DNA from: Ceratodon purpureus | Lineage: Eukaryota > Streptophyta > Bryopsida > Pseudoditrichales > Ditrichaceae | Direction: 5' to 3' | Assembly: GCA_014871385.1 (NCBI GenBank) | Contig: CM026426.1 | Location: 67,851,692-67,915,691, forward strand | Length of the DNA stretch: 64,000 nt | Shown: positions 25,101 through 34,871 of the stretch, in pieces | Numbering within the stretch: position 1 is the first letter of the stretch | How the letters are laid out: each line of letters starts with the position of its first letter | The notes under the pieces: generated by a model | Told to the model about the DNA's origin: nothing | Seen by the model: only the letters and a program-made list of their open reading frames with translations | Databases searched by the model: none | Position numbers and translations under genes: made by a program

Positions 25101-25219
25101 GCCTTCACCTTAGGCCGAGCAATTGGCCTTGTCAATTTAACTGATCCTGCAACTTCGGGTTGTGGTCTTTCTTGATCAGTTTCTCTGTCCTCTCTGTCAA
25201 CTTGACCTTCGTTTACCAT
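22184..25219 (-). CDS. Element A ORF3: 1011-aa accessory protein with N-terminal plant-transposon domain and coiled coil
   Basis: This intact frame lies between pol and the 3' LTR. Its basic start is followed at about residues 65-260 by a domain shared with ORF3 of B1, B2, C and D: FLKAGLWDFVMV, VDGRSVPFNSTPISKML, then KEWLLFFNQRIMLAEKGP and NPITLYSAIYLSELTKP. The small VxGxxVxFxxxxI core resembles the 'putative plant transposon protein' domain (Transposase_32-like); I assign that from memory. Residues about 340-530 are heptad-rich coiled coil (LRLKIKELERTVFNLTIENN). The C-terminal 450 residues include aromatic-rich stretches such as HYVYGMHKVRQQ and DFKVVVNVNRYD. It lacks catalytic motifs I know. 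No signal peptide or membrane segment is apparent, so an envelope protein is unlikely. Being uninterrupted while gag is broken suggests selection or youth. Confidence 0.8.
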   Translation of the reverse strand: MVNEGQVDREDRETDQERPQPEVAGSVKLTRPIARPKVKAMKNKKLKKPVLADAMQQELSSGPRRQIEHLELKKIDREAWPQFEANRENFLKAGLWDFVMVVFEEQDDGRINQFLTSSEYGSRGMAVVDGRSVPFNSTPISKMLKLHQGDNLLMEEVGGISEDDLTNIFDRAAKTQSGYKLANTKEMWKEWLLFFNQRIMLAEKGPLIMSKEGVAAAIYGWNGVKLSWGNILFDNIKVEISKKHTRNPITLYSAIYLSELTKPPNPGDAGVSTGPARALPNLLNLTREPEPRASTPSSSRNKVKKRRVEDNSLPQCLFELNPRLGRGARAASQVDRREPARQPALQLTQAEVAAQLKDALVRETQLRLKIKELERTVFNLTIENNLAVEDIRRLNTQLANLAELNEELTKPTVADIEIDTGKSFQELYKDETQHRIELQRQFDQVNDAKTAISKLCTEERNEKNKLKAELESLRKNPMVKVVNPPDYATLKANNELYHRTIEIGKKQLQEARMENKALRGELWKVDLTSPPSYSLFHAYELQRDNWLAMVGKDTGCLLDSGDFDVVWAASSRHANHQNLICEMIARGDVQLTDQKKLFLPIGHLGARVVLYYTTLEEQLQKRRQLDMSVESYRLVKMGDSSRQVVDIAEKVPSEELKEWTVTLEELLKEFDNRDNILVKLSCVLERETYAQRGELTTAHYVYGMHKVRQQIMDTLRELKKDHLFITSHDLQVELTLLPPTYKAPGWLSIRTPVTGSPLTVKYLGNYASLFDNEAVFPLPTWTAIEWLLEDYGLSRREERLWDLIYKEIVNVNWTDAAPEAVRTNGHFCDCRRRFKWAPDSLIDSVEYNWPLIPGQFDTALNCATAYEGFWQIHHTHTDPVCFRAAIFSKFLARICKDFKVVVNVNRYDERRPEFLINLKLSYHSSRWWRMLEVMAMTHFLYGSNGCFINEFRGTRKIAIHNWLTFQHSNNTELLRKDDEVRREVSKLMAQRIQKESHYGDQHRNHHRRHHL

Positions 25220-26774
25220 GGTTCCTTGTTTCTGTCTATTAGACTACACACTCAGCAGTTAGTTTGCTTCAGTCTTTACTTCGTCTAATTGAAATTTTTC
25301 TTGGCATTGACTCTCCCTGAAACTCTCGGCATTGTCTACTGGAACCTTCGGGAATTTTTTCTTTGTTATCCTTACCTAACTATTCTGTGAATCACTTCTT
25401 CCACTTGGCAATCAGTTTATGATATCACTCTCTATTTTTCTACATCACTATCATCATACATACATCACAACGCCAAGTTTCCGTTTCGTTCCTTTTGTTC
25501 TTTATCCTTACTTTCTCTCGGCAAATTGTGTTTTCTGTCTTGTAACTTCCTTGTCTACTGGACAGTCACTGTTTTCCAATACAAGAGTTCAATTGGACAT
25601 ACAAGACAAAGATGCGAAAACAACATGCAATCAACTTGACACAATCAGAATGGGTGCAATGAAACTCACCCGCAATGTGTCAACTTAACCCCGCACTGTA
25701 TGCCTCTCGGTATGCAATGCTTCGTCTTCCCCTTCTTCGACACTGTTTCCAATTGACACGCTTATAACGATAAAAAAACCCTGAGTCTAGTCGACCTAGT
25801 GTATTGTATCCAACTTTTGCTAACATCAATATAACAACATCTCTATCAACAACATTGTGTCCACTTAACCTAAGGTATCTGCAACTGTCCAAGGCTAATC
25901 AGGTTGTCCAATTGACAAAACAGTATGCAAAGTTGACAACAACTCACCTTCAATGTGTAAATGAAACGCACCTCGCTCCCCTTTCAATTGCTCGATTCTC
26001 TCACACACACCCGCTGTGATTGCAACAATACTCACTCGGTTTTGCTCCTTCCTTTCTCTCTCGGGTCTCTCGATATCTCTCACAGCTTAGTTACACAGAA
26101 TGCGACAATGTGACCCTCGACTAAACTGCTCTTCCTCTCAGTCTTCTCGGTATCTCACTCTCTCTTCATTCTGATCTCCTCATGATGCTCACTCTGTGTC
26201 CACTTGACAACTATCTCTCTCCACTCCTAAACCTGATCGCTCACAGCATAGCACTCTGTCTACTTGACAAAAAACTCACCAAGTCTCTCGCAGACTCACA
26301 GTTTTTGCTCTTCAAGAAAATGTGTTGTTTTGAGGTTTATGTTTTCCCAATTGGGGACGATGATGTGGTCTACTCGACTCGACCAGTCTCTTTTGTCTAT
26401 TTGACAGTTAGTGGGATCCTGCACTCATTCCCATGCTACGTGGTAATGATGTTCCCAGCCCCCATTTCCAGTAATCATATCAGCCGTCTTTTACTTACTA
26501 ATTGTGTTTTTCTGATAATTACTACTTACTCATCATTTTAGTTAGTGTCTACTTGTCAATTAGTAATTTCCATTTGCTTCGAAAAATTCTTAAGTTTAGG
26601 TTTTAAATTTGTTGAACTTGCTCTTTGTAATTTAATTTTTTAGATGGTTGGTTTTTTAATTTCTTCAAAATTTCACAGTTTCTAATACTTAAGTAGGACA
26701 GTTTTTATTTTATTTATTTTTTTTTTTTTAAATTTTTATACTTACTGCCCCCCTCTTAATTCTAAAACTTGTCC
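25220..26774. other. Element A spacer between ORF3 and pol
   Basis: No sustained coding frame. The strand-neutral TCHANTDGAC word continues to about 26403, then the sequence becomes T-rich (poly-T run near 26720). It may hold an ORF3 promoter or the pol 3' end signals. Confidence 0.6.
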
Positions 26775-29700
26775 TCAAGTTATGTATGGTTTCAGACGAA
26801 ACCCGTTATATCTTGTGGCATGAATTTTTCCTGCAAAATCTTGAAGTTCAACTGAACCATTGGGATACGATTTTAATACCCGATATGGTCCAAACCAACG
26901 CATTCTAAATTTTCCTGGAAATTTTTGAAATCGGCTATCATATAATAATACTAAATCGTTAGGGTTCAAAACTTTGGGTTCCAATTTGCTATCATAATAT
27001 GTCTTACGATGTTTTTGAATAGCTTCATTATTAAGATATGCTTGGGCTCTCGTTTCATCTAATTTTTCAAGCATATAAAGCCTATGTCTTAAAGATTCTT
27101 CATCTCCTAATCGTTCATCTAATGCAATTCTTAAAGACGGAAGTTCCATTTCAATTGGTAAAATAGCTTCTTGACCATAAACTAATTGAAATGGAGTAAA
27201 TTTTGTAGATACTTTAAATGCACATCGATAAGCCCATAATGCATCTGGTACTCTTGCATCCCAATCCGTATTTGAACCTTGTACAGTTTTAGTAATTATC
27301 CGACATAATATACCATTTGTTTTCTCTGTCTGACCATTAGCACGGGGGTGATACGGTGTAGATTTTCTATGTTTAATTGAATACTTTTCAGTTAGTTGTT
27401 CAATTATTTCATTAAGAAAATGAGTTCCCCGATCACTTACTAATTCTTTTGGACATCCAAATCTTGTAATAATATTTTCATATAAAAATTTGGCAACAGT
27501 TTTAGCATCATCGGTTTTTGTAGGTTGAGCTTCTGCCCATTTAGTTACATATTCAGTTGCAATTAATATGTATCTATTTCGACCATGTCTACTAGGTGGT
27601 TTTATAGGTCCTACAAAATCAATTCCCCATTTCTCAAACGGCGTTTGAGCTAAAATTGGATTTAAAGGCATTGCCTTTGAAGGTGTAGGTTTTCCAACTC
27701 TTTGGCATGGATCACATTTTTTGGTATATCTATGTGCATCCCCAAAGAGTGTTGGCCACCAATATCCGGATTGTAACGCTTTATGTGCAGTTACCATTCC
27801 GGCAAAATGACCGCCACATGCAGCGTCATGACAACCTTTAAGAATTAATGGTACCTCACTTGGATTTATACATCTCCGTAAAAGTCCGTCTTTACCCCTT
27901 TTATATAGAACTTTTGCAATTAATGTATATGGTTGAGATTTAAATATTAATTTTTGTTTTTGTTTATCTGTATAATCTTGAGGGAAGGTATTGGTACTCA
28001 AGTAATGAATAACGTCAGCATATTCTGCTGGAATGATATCCACTTGAAAAATATGCGCATCTGGAAAACTATCATCTATGGATTCTGGATTCACTTCCTT
28101 ACTAATCCGTGATAAGAAATCAGCATTGGCATGTTTTTTGCCAGGTCTTACATTAACCGTAAAATCAAATTCTTGAAGTAACAATACCCATCTAGCTATT
28201 CTCCCACTCAATTGTGGTTTATTAACCATATATTTAAGTGCATCATGATCTACATGAAAAGTGAACTTATAACCTAATAAATAATGTCTATATTTTTGGA
28301 CCGAATATATCATTCCTAACCCTTCTCTCTCCGTTACAGAGTAATTTTTTTCAGCAGCACTTAATTGTCTACTAGAAAAATATATAGGTCGATCATGACC
28401 TTTTCTGTCCTTTTGACTGAGAACACTCCCAATAGCATAATTTGATGCATATACATAAACTTCAAACGGTTTCTCCCAATCTGGTGGTATTAGAATGGGA
28501 GCATTACTAAGCCGTTTTTTAAGTTTATTAAATGCTTTTGTGCACTCTTCTGTCCAAACACCAGGAATATCGGTTTGTTTTGTTAGATGTGTTAAAGGAG
28601 CTGCCACTTCTGCATAAAAGTAGATAAATCTTCTATAATATCCAGAAGCTCCTAAAAATCCTTTAAGTTCTGTCATATGTTTAGGTATTTCTAATTTTTT
28701 GATAGCAGCTACTTTATCTGGATCAACACCTATACCTTCTTTTGAAACTATATGGCCCACTAATCGTCCACAAGGTACAGCGAATTCAGACTTGGCTGCG
28801 TTTATTGAAATACCATATTTTTCACATTGTTTGAAACATTTCTTTAAACATTTCTGGTGTTCAGCTTTAGGACTAAAGACACAAAAATCATCTAAGAAAA
28901 TTTCAATAAATTTTCTTAAATATTCCTGAAAAGCTGTTGTCATTGCTCTTTGGAAAGTAGCTGGTGCATTGCACAATCCAAAGGGCATGACATTATAAGC
29001 AAAGGTTCCCCAATCAGTTGTAAAAGTTGTTAAAGGTTTATCTTCTGGGGCGATTTGTACTTGATTATAACCAGAAAATCCATCTAAAAAAGAATAACAT
29101 TCATGTCCTGCTACACCATCAAGGATTGCATCCGTGAAGGGTAAAGGAAAATAATCTTTTTTAGTGACACTATTTAATTTTATGAAATCCTGACAAATCC
29201 TTAACTTCCCGTTCTTCTTAGGCACCACAACAATTGGAGATACCCACTCACTATAAGGTACTGGATATATAAAATTACATTCTAGTAGTTTATCTATTTC
29301 CTCTTTAACCATGAGAGAATATTTTGGGTTCATACGATATTGTCTTTGTCTTACCGGTTTTGTATTAGGTTCTAAAATAATTCTATGTTGATAGACTTCT
29401 GGAGGTATTCCTTTAAGGTCCTTATAAGTCCATGCAAATGCATCTTTACATTCTTTAAAGAATTTAAACCATTGTTCATATTTATTTGGTTTTAATCCTT
29501 CATAAATTCTTATGTTTTTAGGCTCCTCTGGAGTTCCCAAATTCATATCAATGCAAGTGCTTTTAACAGGACTTATATTACTACCTTTTATATGAGACAT
29601 GTTTTCCATTAATTCTTCAGAATCACTCAAATATTGAGGTTCTAATTCCGACTCAATTTCGGCTGTTACATTAAGTACTGGCGAATTTTCCCATGCTAGA

Positions 29701-30086
29701 ATAGCATCATCTGAATCTACTTTGTTATTCAGAAAGGAATATTCTCCAGTCCCTAAACATCTAAACTCAGGCATTTTCTCCTGTTCTACTACTTTAGTAC
29801 TTTCGCTATTTGAATCATATGAGGCTTCAGAAGTGACATCTGTGTCTTCTTCTTGAGTCTCACCATGATATTTAACTGGAAACATTGGTAATACAACCCG
29901 TTTCCCTTTTGCTTTTATAGTTAATGTTCCCTTTCCCCAATCATCTTTAGCTCTAGCAGATTTAAGCCATGGACGACCTAATAATATTGGGTATGTTGAT
30001 ATGGATTCACTCACCTTAAAGATTATATAATTAATCTTAAAGTTAAGGCCTCCTATAGTTGTAACTATTCCTCTCAAAATACCCAA
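26775..30086 (-). CDS. Element A pol: protease tail, reverse transcriptase, RNase H, integrase
   Basis: An 1103-codon frame. The first 80 residues end the protease region (PILLGRPWLKSARAKDDWG). Reverse transcriptase has SFLDGFSGYNQ, VMPFGLCNAPATFQ and the catalytic FLDDFCVF. RNase H follows: its first catalytic Asp is replaced by Tyr (VYVYASNYAIG; codon 28451-28449), while the later Glu (TEREGLG), Asp (HVDHDALKY) and ANADFLSR remain. Integrase shows the H-H-C-C zinc module ending CDPCQRVGK, then D-D-E residues in WGIDFVGP, LVSDRGTHF and ANGQTEKTNG, and a C-terminal GPY/F module ([16 protein letters not shown]). No chromodomain follows. A one-base deletion around 30112 separates this frame from the protease start in gag. 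The RNase H change predicts a defective enzyme. Confidence 0.93.
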   Translation of the reverse strand: MGILRGIVTTIGGLNFKINYIIFKVSESISTYPILLGRPWLKSARAKDDWGKGTLTIKAKGKRVVLPMFPVKYHGETQEEDTDVTSEASYDSNSESTKVVEQEKMPEFRCLGTGEYSFLNNKVDSDDAILAWENSPVLNVTAEIESELEPQYLSDSEELMENMSHIKGSNISPVKSTCIDMNLGTPEEPKNIRIYEGLKPNKYEQWFKFFKECKDAFAWTYKDLKGIPPEVYQHRIILEPNTKPVRQRQYRMNPKYSLMVKEEIDKLLECNFIYPVPYSEWVSPIVVVPKKNGKLRICQDFIKLNSVTKKDYFPLPFTDAILDGVAGHECYSFLDGFSGYNQVQIAPEDKPLTTFTTDWGTFAYNVMPFGLCNAPATFQRAMTTAFQEYLRKFIEIFLDDFCVFSPKAEHQKCLKKCFKQCEKYGISINAAKSEFAVPCGRLVGHIVSKEGIGVDPDKVAAIKKLEIPKHMTELKGFLGASGYYRRFIYFYAEVAAPLTHLTKQTDIPGVWTEECTKAFNKLKKRLSNAPILIPPDWEKPFEVYVYASNYAIGSVLSQKDRKGHDRPIYFSSRQLSAAEKNYSVTEREGLGMIYSVQKYRHYLLGYKFTFHVDHDALKYMVNKPQLSGRIARWVLLLQEFDFTVNVRPGKKHANADFLSRISKEVNPESIDDSFPDAHIFQVDIIPAEYADVIHYLSTNTFPQDYTDKQKQKLIFKSQPYTLIAKVLYKRGKDGLLRRCINPSEVPLILKGCHDAACGGHFAGMVTAHKALQSGYWWPTLFGDAHRYTKKCDPCQRVGKPTPSKAMPLNPILAQTPFEKWGIDFVGPIKPPSRHGRNRYILIATEYVTKWAEAQPTKTDDAKTVAKFLYENIITRFGCPKELVSDRGTHFLNEIIEQLTEKYSIKHRKSTPYHPRANGQTEKTNGILCRIITKTVQGSNTDWDARVPDALWAYRCAFKVSTKFTPFQLVYGQEAILPIEMELPSLRIALDERLGDEESLRHRLYMLEKLDETRAQAYLNNEAIQKHRKTYYDSKLEPKVLNPNDLVLLYDSRFQKFPGKFRMRWFGPYRVLKSYPNGSVELQDFAGKIHATRYNGFRLKPYIT

Positions 30087-30091
30087 TGGTA

Positions 30092-33000
30092 CTACTCGAC
30101 TTTGATCTCCATTCTTAAGATAATAAGAGTGGAAGTCATATGAGTTAATCCTAGTTCTTCCATAGTGTCAACATTCATTAAGTTGACACTGGAACCACTA
30201 TCTACTTGGACTCCTTCAATTAGAGAACCATCTATGATTACATCCACAGTTGGTGCTCCCGGGTCCAAGGATATATCATGGACATCTACGATTTTACTCC
30301 TTTTTCTAACCAACGAAGAACTTAGTTCACCTCTACATTTAGGTGCTATTGCTAACAATTGCCTCGAAGAAATGTCAGGTTGGATTTCATCCATATTTGT
30401 TAAGATATCATATGGGTTCATTCCCTCTGACAATTTCATTGTACGATTATATTTCCTTTTCTTAGGAATAGTTGGTGTTTCTTTTAGTTTCTTTTTAGGT
30501 GGTCTATAAAACGTAGGTAATGTATTTGAAGTACTAGGCAAGTTAGCAAAATTATTTGGTAAATCTTGAGGTAATACTGTAGTTTCTTCAACTGGTTGTT
30601 TACCCTTATCCTTCTCCTTAGGTTCTTCTATAGGTATTGTTTTCTCACTATTTATAGGAATGTTTGGAGGTATTAAGGGAAATATTGGTTTAGGTTTTAC
30701 AACATCCTTCTCCTTAACTACTTTTGAAAATGTGTTGTTTTTTCTCACTCTACTACTTCTATAGTCACTATCAGAGCTACTATGTTGATCACTTTCAACC
30801 ATAGCCTTTTTGGCCTGTGCACGTGTTATATAAACCTCCTGAGGTTTATCTCTCTCATATTGTGTGATTTGATTCACATTCCTTGAGTTTTCAATTTCAC
30901 TAAATTGAACACTCTTTACAGGTGCTGGAGCTGTACAATTATTTGCTATATGACCACTTTGTTTACACCTCCCACATAAAGGATTATATCCAATTTGTTT
31001 CTTTGGATTTGGACAATCTCTCGCCATATGTCCTAATTCCTGACAGTTATAACACACTAAGTGTTTTCCTTTCTCATGAGTTCCATATCTATGGGTATTT
31101 GGATTAGTAGGCGGTCCATTCCACACAGGTGCGGCATTATAAGTATCATTCCACCTTGGTCTCCCATCCCCAGGTCTATAAGGTGGTCCTACATTTGGTC
31201 TAGTAAACGGACGTTTTGAAGTTACACTATAAGGTGCTTTGTTATTATTTGTCCCGTTTGCCTGCAAATTAGAACTCACTGCAGCTACTACTTTCCCCAA
31301 ATTCCAACATTTAGATACGTCATGAGGTCCTCCACAAAAACTACATTTAGGTTTATTACTAAATTCCCCACCTATCGGAGTAGAACACTCATTGGAAAGA
31401 TGTCCATGTCCATTACAATTAGTGCACCACATATTGGTACGCATGTTTGTAGGTTTTGAACGTTTATCTTTCCCATGAGTTATTTGTACCGATAGTTCAT
31501 TTAATTTTTTCTCTAATTTAGTAATGTTGTTCATTAATATATAATCTGTAGGGGCTTTAATGGCTAAGGGTTGAGGATTCATGACTGTGGGATTTGAAGG
31601 ATAAGTCGAAACTGGTAGTTGTGATCTAGCTGGAGGTAAATAAGGATAGTGATCACGGCCATAAGCGTCCATGCCTTGAGCATGATCATAACCTTCTCTC
31701 CTAGGTGGATATACTTCTGCATATTGTGCAAAATCAGTATTTACTCTAGCCTCTTCCCAAGTTTTAGCTTGTGTATAAGCACTAGCAATGTCTTGGGGGT
31801 TTCGTTCCTTTAAGTAAATTCTTAACTCATCAGGCCAAACCCCTCCTACAAAGGTACATGCTAATACTTGATCAGTTAACCCATGATTTGTCCATCTCTT
31901 CAGAAGAGCATTAAATCTTGTATAATAGGAATCTATACCCTCATTTATACCCATTCTTATAGTTCGAAATCTGTCGATTAACCCTGGTATAAATGATCTA
32001 GGTCAAAACCTATCAAGAAAAGCTCTCCTTAAATCTTCCCATCTTGTGGGTACGGTTAGCAATTGGACATACCATTCATGAGCATCATCAAGTAATGTGC
32101 TTGGAAAAGTGCTTAGATATTAATGTCCAGGTAACTGATTTGCTTGTGCAACCACTCTAAATCTTTCCAAATGTCTATCGGGGTCAGACCCTGGATATCC
32201 ATGGTACATAGGATATGGTGCTATGTTTAAAATCCTTTGTTGTGCCATGATATTAGTTGGTAAAGTTTGTGGTGGAGGTGGTAGTGGTGGTGGGGGTGGT
32301 GGAGGTCTAGGATGAGGAGTTGGAGGTCTGGGAGGAGGTCGTGAAGGAGGTGAAGAAGAAGGTCTTAACAATTCTTCTTCACTTGTTTCTCTCCTTGTAT
32401 CACTACTCTCACTACTACTACTCCTAGAGGAATCTCCTGATGAAAATCTCCAACAATTTATCCCTTCCCAATCTTCATTACTTTCATCATTAGATGGTTC
32501 ATAGGGATTGGTAAAAGGTTGTATAGTTGGAAATGTTTCTGGAAGAGATACCTCATAAGCTACTTCTTCATCATTCCACTCTTTTCTATTGTCTTCTAAT
32601 GAAACTTCCCTTATGTATGTTTCAATAGGGGTTGTGGTTTCTACCTCAGTACTATCTTCAATATCATTAACCCAACTCTCTATACTTGTAACAAAGGTTT
32701 GTACAGCCTCGTCAAGGTAAGGTTTTGGTGTTTCAAAATTAGTTTGGGTTGGTGTTGAGAATTCAGGTAGGTTAGAAGGTTCTCCAACCTCTGTGGTAAA
32801 TGGATTCTTCAAAGAACCCTCAAATTCTGAGGAAGAAGGTGTGACTAATTCTTCTACCTTCTTTCACTTTTCAGAATTAATTTGAAGTGGGTTTACTTCA
32901 CTTGAAGATCCCCAGGTTAACCTCCTAAATGGTGGTGAGTGACAGCATAGATAATGCGATCTTCTCAAACCTTCCTCTGGTAATTCTAAATCCTCATTCT

Positions 33001-33256
33001 TTAGAGAACTTTGGTGTTGTTCTTTTATAGAAAGTGGATTTTGAATTGTTTCACTCTCTTCAACTTGGCTAGTTGAGGTATTAAGATTTGAGGAAATAGT
33101 TTCTTCTTTAAGTACTGGGGATGGTGTTGAATTATAAACGGGATTGGCAGATACTAATGTTAAGATCTGCTTTTCTTTCCTTTCAATCCGTTTTTTCAAA
33201 CGTTCATTCCTTGCAATATTTTGTTTTTCTCTCAATTCTTTATCCTTCTCAGACAT
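30092..33256 (-). pseudogene. Element A gag with protease start, interrupted by three stops
   Basis: One frame of about 1055 codons from 33256 to 30092 with stops TGA at 32866, TAA at 32122 and TGA at 32005, each one C-to-T step from Arg or Gln codons. An N-terminal charged region and proline-rich segment precede the capsid core (HEWYVQLLTVPTRWEDLRRAF, SYYTRFNALLKRW), matching the Retrotrans_gag family. Four CCHC zinc knuckles follow: CTNCNGHGHLSNEC, CSFCGGPHDVSKC (one residue short), CYNCQELGHMARDC and CGRCKQSGHIANNC. The frame ends with the aspartic protease site VDSGSSVNLM. The pol frame resumes after a one-base shift. Gag forms the virus-like particle that packages element RNA; four knuckles is more than the usual one or two. 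Confidence 0.9.
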
Positions 33257-33552
33257 TGATAAATGCCATTTAGGCTTTAAGCATTGAAGCTTAGACCTAA
33301 ATGATTTTCTATCCCCAATTTTACTTAAAGAAAAAGGATCACTTATTTTTATTGTTCACTCTACCTATTTCTTTTAACTATTACTTCCCTACTTCTCTTA
33401 AGAAAGTTTTTTATGATTCTCCCAACCTTGTTTTGTTTTACAGGTGCTCTGAATTGTCTATAGTAGTTTTGTCGCCCAAGTTTGGCTAATTCCCTTAATC
33501 GTTCCTCCTCTAGTTTTACCATTTTCTTTATTCCATTCAATTAGAATAAAGA
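33257..33552. other. Element A leader between ORF0 and gag
   Basis: AT-rich, no supported coding sequence. Confidence 0.5.
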
Positions 33553-34356
33553 CTAACTCTTATTGGTATCAAACCAAGAGATTATCCAAGTATTCAAGGT
33601 GAAAGGTTCTACTTCAAATATCTCATCAACCTCTTCCTCTTGAAAATTCTTAGGATAATTATATTCACTAATCAACCTTTCTATTAAGAAGTTCTTTTCA
33701 GAATTTGATTCACCTTCCTTGCTAATTTGATCTATCTCTTTAGCTAAAAGGTGAATCAATGCTTCTTTGTTTCTTTGTATACCCTCATAAATTATCAACA
33801 ATCGTCTTAATCTGACTAATTGTTCGATAATCGTTTCACTATCGATTGTCATGTCTTAAAGATATAATAATCCAAACGCAATTGAAATTGGTTTGTCAGA
33901 TTCTCTAGATAGAAAATCTGGAATTAAGACTTGACTAACTAGTTTCTGAGGTCCGTATTTAAAGATATAAGTTTTTGTATCTAATTTGTATCCATTCCAT
34001 GCTCCACAACCTTTAGAGATTATAGGTGAAGTTGAATTTTTCAATCTCCCATATTGGGCAAATAGAAAATGTAAATTGCTTTGTAAAAATAATTCTCCCT
34101 TGAAAACTATCAAAGCATTAAACCTTGTTCCATTATCCCAAATTTTTGCTAATATTATTCTTTTGATATCAATGGGTAGTTGGTCAAATTTATTTTGAAG
34201 GTTTGAATCAAATTTAGAGTGTGTACCACAAATTTGAAAACCTTGCCCAAAATATGCTCCCCTATAAACTCGGTAAAGTGCAGCAAATAGGAAAGGTCCT
34301 TCAAAGACTTGATTAATATCCTTTTGTTGGACTTCCCATGGAAATGGATAAATTAT
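33553..34356 (-). pseudogene. Element A leader frame (ORF0), unrecognised, one in-frame TAA
   Basis: Upstream of gag, one minus-strand frame stays open for 268 codons (34356-33553), broken only by a TAA at 33858, which a C-to-T change from CAA would explain. Its composition is protein-like (FPWEVQQKDINQVFEGPFLF, IWDNGTRFNALIVFKGEL, LVSQVLIPDFLSRESDKP), with a helical, charged C-terminal 99 residues. There is no good ATG at the beginning, so the start may be lost or non-AUG. I recognise no family. Tat/Athila elements do not normally have a gene here, so it could be captured sequence or an N-terminal gag module. Confidence 0.45.
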
Positions 34357-34850
34357 TTACTATTGATTGTCATCAATCAAAACTCATATATTCTAAACCT
34401 ATATCGCAATCTTCTAATTACGATCTTCTACCTCTTACTCACAATCTTAGAAAGGTTAATTACTATCACTCAATCAACCTTTAAGAGAATTCACAAACTC
34501 ACATCTTAAGACATTTCAAAAGTCTAAAGTTTCTTTTGTTAACCCATGGTATAGTACAATATTTTGTTACCATACACTTCTCTGAGTTAATTCAATACTT
34601 AATCTATATTTTACTTTTACTATGACCCTTTCTTCACTTAAAGGATTCCTTTAAAGGTTAAAGCTGATTATAAAGATTTCCTCTTTGTCCTTTAAAGAAT
34701 ACACAACCACTTGCTTAAGAAGTTTTTCTTAAGAAGAAGTTGAAATTTTAAATTCTTAAAGAAACACGAGGTATCTTCTAGCTTAAAGCACAAAGATCTT
34801 CTATTCTTTACTTTATCTACACTTCTAGCTACCGCTTAACCGGAACCTAT
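34357..34850. other. Element A 5' untranslated leader
   Basis: AT-rich leader between the primer-binding site and ORF0 with no sustained frame. Confidence 0.6.
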
Positions 34851-34868
34851 TCCCCGGCAGCGGCGCCA
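34851..34868 (-). promoter_or_regulatory. Element A primer-binding site, tRNA-Asp
   Basis: On the element strand TGGCGCCGCTGCCGGGGA begins three bases after the 5' LTR. It complements the 3' end of plant tRNA-Asp(GUC) at 17 of 18 positions (from memory of that tRNA). Confidence 0.85.
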
Positions 34869-34871
34869 AAA

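Larger units (their letters stand above)
20645..26403. repeat. Dispersed palindromic word TCHANTDGAC, about 44 copies
   Basis: Typical forms are TCAATTTGAC, TCAATTAGAC, TCAAATAGAC, TCTACTTGAC, TCCATTTGAC and TCAAGTTGAC, often extended to GTC...GACA. I counted 16 in the 3' LTR, 16 inside the ORF3 coding sequence and 12 in the flanking noncoding parts up to 26403; the 5' LTR repeats the LTR set. I saw none in gag-pol (26775-34870). Confidence 0.85.

Noticed and set aside
22184-25219. Envelope-like protein at the classic env position of element A
   Set aside because: No signal peptide or transmembrane segment is visible, and the N-terminal domain matches ORF3 of other elements.
33553-34356. Integrated pararetrovirus movement protein in the leader of element A
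   Set aside because: No movement-protein motif is visible and the element is otherwise a complete gypsy-type LTR retrotransposon.
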